DNA of 64,000 bases from Lactuca virosa (Eukaryota > Streptophyta > Magnoliopsida > Asterales > Asteraceae): NCBI GenBank assembly GCA_928212115.1, contig CAKMRJ010001112.1:401523691-401587690 (forward strand). The letters run 5' to 3'. The notes beneath the pieces are model-generated. The model was not told where the DNA came from and searched no databases. It worked only from the letters and a program-made list of their open reading frames with translations. Position numbers and translations under genes: made by a program. Numbering within the stretch: the stretch's first letter is position 1; every line of letters starts with the position of its first letter. Positions 59,976-64,000 of this stretch are shown in pieces.

Positions 59976-60796
59976 TTATAATTCCCTATAATCGATGCAC
60001 ATTCTGAAGGATCCGTCCTTTTTATTGAAAAACAAGACCGGAGCTCCCCAGGGTGAGAATCTTGGTCGGATGAACCCTTTGCTCAGCAGCTCGCTTAATT
60101 GGCTGGATAACTCCTGCATTTCAGCGGGAGCTAACCTGTAGGTTAATTTGGCAATTGATGTGGCTCCTGGTATTAGATCGATTCGGAATTCGACCTGTCT
60201 TTCTGGGGGTATTCCCGTAAGATCTTCTGGAAACACATACGGGTAGTCGCATGCCATTGGAATGTCTCTAATGTTTACTTCTTCCTTGGTCTTATCCACA
60301 ACATGAGTGAGGAAGGCGTAGTTCTTCTTGTGTAGGAACTTTTGTGCCTTGATGCACGAGATAAGGCGAAGATTGGCGCCAGGTTTATCACCATAGATTA
60401 TTAGGGTTTCGTGATTGGGAAGATGAAGGAGAGCGGCCTTCTCGCAACACATAATATCAGCATGGTGGGGGCTTAACCAATCCATGCCGATTATCACATC
60501 AAATCCTATATTACTACTGGCATCAAATCTATTTGAAAAGAGTGATTGTTTAGTGTTAATGTGCACCCTACATAGACATCTTTGGTTGTTTCAGTTTTCC
60601 CATTAGCTATTTCCACCGTGAAGGCTTCGTTGAGCTTATGGGGTTGTTGGTTTAGTAAGTGTTTGAATTTATTACTAACGAAACTTCGTTCCGCCCCACT
60701 ATCGAATAAGATGCATGTGTATGTGTTGTTAAGTAAGAACGTACCGGTAACAACTGCTAGGTCCTGAACTGCTTCACCTTGACCCATTGTCAACAC
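59976..60796 (-). pseudogene. Tekay protease and reverse-transcriptase start
   Basis: The protease has its active site as ILFDSGAERSFVS (60796-60506 frame). A frameshift near 60540 leads to the next frame (60566-59976) with GFDVIIGMDWLS, the protease C-terminal IGMDWL motif. The linker (YPYVFPEDLTGIPPERQVEF) and the polymerase start (LIPGATSIAKLTYRLAPAEM; GAPVLFFNKKDGSFRMCIDY) follow. A TAA at 59976-59978 replaces the Asn after YREL. Confidence 0.88.
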
Positions 60797-62029
60797 TCTT
60801 CCTGATGTTCCTGCCCCCTGATTGTTTGCTTTGGGGCAGTCGCGCTTGAAGTGACCGGTTCCACCACACCCATATCAGGTGTAGCTGACCCCAACATTGT
60901 TGTTGTTGTTGTGATTGTTGTTGTTATTGTTGTGATTGCTGTTGTTGTTGTTGTTGTTGTTGTTGTGGTTCGACTGTTGGTTCTGTTGAGGGTGAGTTCT
61001 ACAGTATCTTGCCGTGTGACCCTTTCGGTTGCAGCTTGCGCAGTGCATCTCTCTGCATTCCCCGTGATGGTGGAAATTGCATTTTCTGCACCTGGGTAGG
61101 GTCCCTGAGTATTGCTTGGGATTATTTGGTGTGGATGAGGCTGGAGCATGTGGTGGTTGTAGCTTGAGTAGCAGCATGGACAGTCCAGTTTTGTTGTTTC
61201 TTGATGATTCTGAATTTGTCTTCCCTTCCGCTTGTTGTTTTTACCCTTCTTGCTATTATCCTCTTTCTTAACTTCAGCTTCCCCTGCTTTGCTACCCTTT
61301 TTGTTGCTATGATCGTACAGTTTCTTGGCTAGTCTCTTTGCACTATCATACGTGGTCGGGTTTGCTGCTATCACATTCCCTTGGATTGGTGCAGTCAATC
61401 CCCAGATAAATCTTTCAATCTTCTTCCCTTCAGAGGTGATCATTCCGGGACACAAAAGAGACAGCTCACTAAACCTTGATATGTAGGCATCGATGTCAGA
61501 ATTTTGAACCGTTAGGTTCCACAGCTCTTGTTCCATTTTCTGGATTTCTCCCCTTGGACAGTACTCAGCCAACAACATTTCTTTAAGTTCCTCCCATGGC
61601 ATCGCGTTCGCCACCGGGAGTGTCATGGCCTTTACGTGACCATTCCACCAAGAGAGAGCTTGATCAACGAACGTGCAGGCCGCAAACTTGACCTTGCACC
61701 CATCCGGACATCCGCATATTTCAAACACTGATTCCACCTTCTCTATGCATCTTTTCAGGGTTATTACGCCTCCTGTCCCGTTGAAGGTTCGAGGCTTGGC
61801 GTTGGTGAAGTCCTTGTAGGTGCAGGTTCTTGTGGTTCCGTGGTTTGTTCCCTAATTTGTGCTTCCGGTTCCCTGCCCGTTGACTTCTCCGTTGTTTCCG
61901 TTGCGAATCTGCGCAAGTGCTGCAGTGACCGCAGCGGACACTGCTGCTTGGAATGCGACTGATTTTATTTCTGGTGGCGTCGGTGTCGTGTTGTTTCCAC
62001 GATTTGGTCTTTGAGCATCTTTCTGTCAT
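60790..62029 (-). pseudogene. Tekay gag, frameshifted
   Basis: A segment near 62020-61740 in one frame (SVAFQAAVSAAVTAALAQIR) leads, after a stop, into the capsid frame (61737-60790): FVDQALSWWNGHVKAM, LAEYCPRGEIQKMEQELWNL and IERFIWGLTAPIQGNV. Near 61190 the reading shifts; the nucleocapsid part lies in the other frame (61177-60875) with CRKCNFHHHGEC and CASCNRKGHTARYC, a clean CCHC knuckle. It then runs into poly-Asn encoded by a GTT/AAC repeat (60895-60968), which reads as poly-Thr in the first frame. No single frame covers gag. Confidence 0.85.
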
Positions 62030-62423
62030 AGAACGGAAAGATGTTGAGTATCCAATGTATTTAGTTTCACGATTTCTTGGTTATAGTACAGTGTCAGAGA
62101 TTTGGTTGTGTATAAGTGAGTGAATGCATACAATCAACATGTAGTAAAAGTAATAGAACACATAGCAGATCACAACATTACGATAAATATATATATATAT
62201 ATATATCATTTCCACTAGTAATAACTATTTCAATACAGGGAAAATTTGCCTGAAAGGCATACAGTACATAGGGAAACATATGATCCGACAACATGACGAC
62301 CCTATGAGTAGTGTAATCACTTAAACATATGGTCGATAGTACATAGAGTAATACATAAAAGGAAATCATAACGATAGTACATGAATGGGTACTAGTTGCG
62401 ACGGGGTGGGTATGGTAACGAAA

Positions 62424-62828
62424 TCACATGCCGAAATGTCGTGCTACGAGATCAGCCATCTCGGTCATCTCCCTGACTACCTCGTCCCTCTCGTGCTCTG
62501 CCTGTACAACTCGGGATTCTGTTGCTAATAGTTGTTGCCGAAGGGTGGCAACCTCCTTCTCTAGGGACCGTGTCCTATCTATGGGATCCCATGGTGCTGT
62601 GGAGTGATCCTGCACTATCTCTGAAGTGGGAGGCTCACTGGGGACTTCATTCGCGCTCCCATCCTCTTCCATGATCTCATCGTCTTCTCCAAACTCGTAG
62701 TCCGTCTCCATGTACTCCTCGGGCCCAACACCGGGGGCTGCCTCCTGACCCATTACGGGGTCTTCCTCGATCATCCCGTGGGCCACTAGGGCCTGATAGA
62801 AAAGAACGCCCTGATGTGCTTCGTCCAT
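62424..62828 (-). CDS. Small acidic ORF upstream of gag in the Tekay element
   Basis: An intact 134-codon frame starting MDEAHQGVLFYQALVAHGM. The middle is very acidic (residues 30-75, including DYEFGEDDEIMEEDG), and residues 85-125 form a likely coiled coil (RSLEKEVATLRQQLLATESR...). It lies between the 5' LTR and gag, separated from the recognisable gag by about 400 bp of AT-rich sequence with a TA run (62186-62206). It may be the gag N-terminal exon joined by splicing (a possible acceptor CTATGACAG lies near 62025) or an independent ORF. It is open although the rest of the element is broken. The family is not recognised. Confidence 0.55.
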   Translation of the reverse strand: MDEAHQGVLFYQALVAHGMIEEDPVMGQEAAPGVGPEEYMETDYEFGEDDEIMEEDGSANEVPSEPPTSEIVQDHSTAPWDPIDRTRSLEKEVATLRQQLLATESRVVQAEHERDEVVREMTEMADLVARHFGM

Positions 62829-62829
62829 G

Positions 62830-63235
62830 GCGACTGCGCGAGAATCTGGGAGTGAGAAGTGGGTTAAAGGGGGGGAGGTATGTGCAATAAGTTTTCCAAA
62901 AATACTCCTAATATAGTATTTTAATTATTTGAGTTTGAGTTCCTTAGAAGTTTTGGATACAAGGTAAGTTTCTAGGTCCATTTCCCGCCACGATTACCCC
63001 CAAACACATGTTAGTCATATTTTGAATAAATATAGTTGATCAGGCAATATTCATCCCTAATATGACCACATAACTGTCCGGATTTAATCACAATGTTCAA
63101 TTTCCTCCAGAGACTTTTAGTGTTATTGTTTTAATGTACACCAAGGTATTCATTTTTATTCAGAGTGTTTTAGTCCCATTGTATTTATAGTTGCATATCA
63201 AGTATGATTAGATATTCCAGTTCACTATAAACAAT
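62830..63235. other. Tekay leader between primer site and upstream ORF
   Basis: AT-rich 5' untranslated stretch of about 400 bp. No coding frame or structured element was recognised. Confidence 0.6.
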
Positions 63236-63247
63236 GCTCTGATACCA
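63236..63247 (-). other. Tekay primer-binding site, tRNA-iMet type
   Basis: TGGTATCAGAGC on the minus strand, three bases after the 5' LTR end at 63251. Usual for chromoviruses. Confidence 0.92.
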
Positions 63248-63250
63248 ATC

Positions 63251-64000
63251 TGTCACACCCCCGAACTAGACGGCGGAAACGTCTGGGGGCTTGTGCATGA
63301 CTTCATCTTGTAATATCATCACAATGTATATAATTGAAACAAGTCGACACCATCATCATACATATCAAAATACAACGAGCATTGTTTACATCAAGTATAG
63401 TATCATAAATTACATGTTAAAATATTCCATGTATGATGATAACAAAAATAACAAATTCCACACTTCAGCCTGACCTTTCCGCTTAACGACTCCCCGAGAA
63501 TACAAGTTATTTTGAAAACGTCAACATATATAATGTTGGTGAATTCATAAGCATATTTGAATGAAAAGTTTTGTATTGTTCATAAAACACCAGAAAATCC
63601 GATATTTTCTGTAAAAATGATTTGAAAGTGATGTATCAAAATAAGTATTAATGCATGTGTGTTTTTTCTTTTTGGAATGTATATAAAAATGTAATCCAGA
63701 TAAAAACCCTGTATTTTCTGTTGTAAGTAAAAGGTATTGTTTAGCTGTGTATTTCCCCAGAAAATCCTATATTTTCTGTTTATAAAGGTGTTGTGGTCTC
63801 AACCCTAAGATCGAATACCCGTGTATGTATGTTTTCGTATCAACAAGATTTTATAAATGTTTCATAAAATTATGTTGGAGAGGATCTCTAGGTGAGCCGT
63901 TTTAACCATACTTGATTATGAAGAATTCTCCTGTCGTGGCGTTCTTAGGCGCCGACTTGATTTACGGTAAGGTTTGTCACCCTAGACTGGCCTAGTCTAG
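63251..64000 (-). repeat. Tekay 5' LTR (partial, runs off the window)
   Basis: It aligns with the first 750 bp or so of the LTR at 54393. In the first 54 bp there are four differences, all C/T or G/A, several at CG. Confidence 0.93.

Larger units (their letters stand above)
54393..64000 (-). mobile_element. Tekay-type chromovirus (Gypsy), nearly complete
   Basis: On the minus strand: 5' LTR (63251 to beyond the window), primer-binding site (63236-63247), upstream ORF (62828-62424), gag (about 62030-60790), protease, reverse transcriptase, RNase H, integrase and chromodomain (60796-57436), polypurine tract (about 57354-57368) and 3' LTR (54393-57353). The LTRs differ by roughly 4-5% in the first few hundred bases by eye, with many C/T and G/A changes. 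At least six stops or frameshifts inactivate pol. It is inserted in the Athila element. Confidence 0.92.

Noticed and set aside
63291..63473. 60-codon frame at the window end
   Set aside because: Lies in the Tekay LTR and its counterpart at 54434 carries differences that break it.

Overview
Organism. The window is nuclear DNA from a flowering plant. It is AT-rich and made mostly of nested plant LTR retrotransposons (Copia, and the Gypsy lineages Tat, Athila and Tekay/chromovirus), with plant-type MITEs and one compact intronless plant membrane-protein gene. The short palindromes in several LTRs (CTCGACGAG, GTACGGCCGTAC, CTCACGACGTGAG) remind me of composite genomes such as lettuce (Lactuca); this assignment is inference. 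No bacterial operon, CRISPR array, rRNA or tRNA gene was seen. Layout. 1-21252: seven complete units and one partial unit of a tandem macrosatellite (unit 2931-2934 bp). Each unit is the 3' half of a Copia element, its 3' LTR, 110 bp of flanking DNA and a 128-bp piece of a Tat LTR. The array is built into a Copia element whose intact outline (18557-24362, 5-bp target duplication TGCAA) survives at its right edge. 24363-27182: 3' end and long 3' LTR of a Gypsy element, carrying a 398-bp Mutator-like MITE with a perfect 9-bp target duplication. 27183-31743: a gene-bearing island with a 1.8-kb inverted-repeat element between two TA microsatellites and the only convincing host gene (30476-30988, minus, four-helix membrane protein). 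31744-41250: a decayed Tat element (plus strand), split by a 5'-truncated Copia (35783-39635, minus), with a probable antisense accessory ORF (39848-41250, minus). 41251-44884: AT-rich DNA and a decayed Copia (plus). 44885-45640: a chromovirus-type Gypsy LTR/gag fragment. 45648-48990: 3' LTR and antisense accessory ORF of a second Tat element, split by a solo Copia LTR. 48991-54392: an Athila element (LTR, primer-binding site, gag) whose LTR is split by another Gypsy LTR and whose body is cut by the next element. 54393-64000: a Tekay chromovirus on the minus strand with 3' LTR, pol with chromodomain, gag, an extra upstream ORF, primer-binding site and the start of the 5' LTR. How it fits together. 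Apart from the membrane-protein gene, the coding regions are transposon genes, and nearly all carry stops or frameshifts. The order of nesting can be read from target duplications and interrupted frames. The most unusual structure is the macrosatellite. Its unit junction sits on a 6-bp microhomology (GGTAAG) between a Tat LTR and the Copia interior, so the founding duplication can be reconstructed, and variants shared by the edge units but not by the middle five show how it later expanded.
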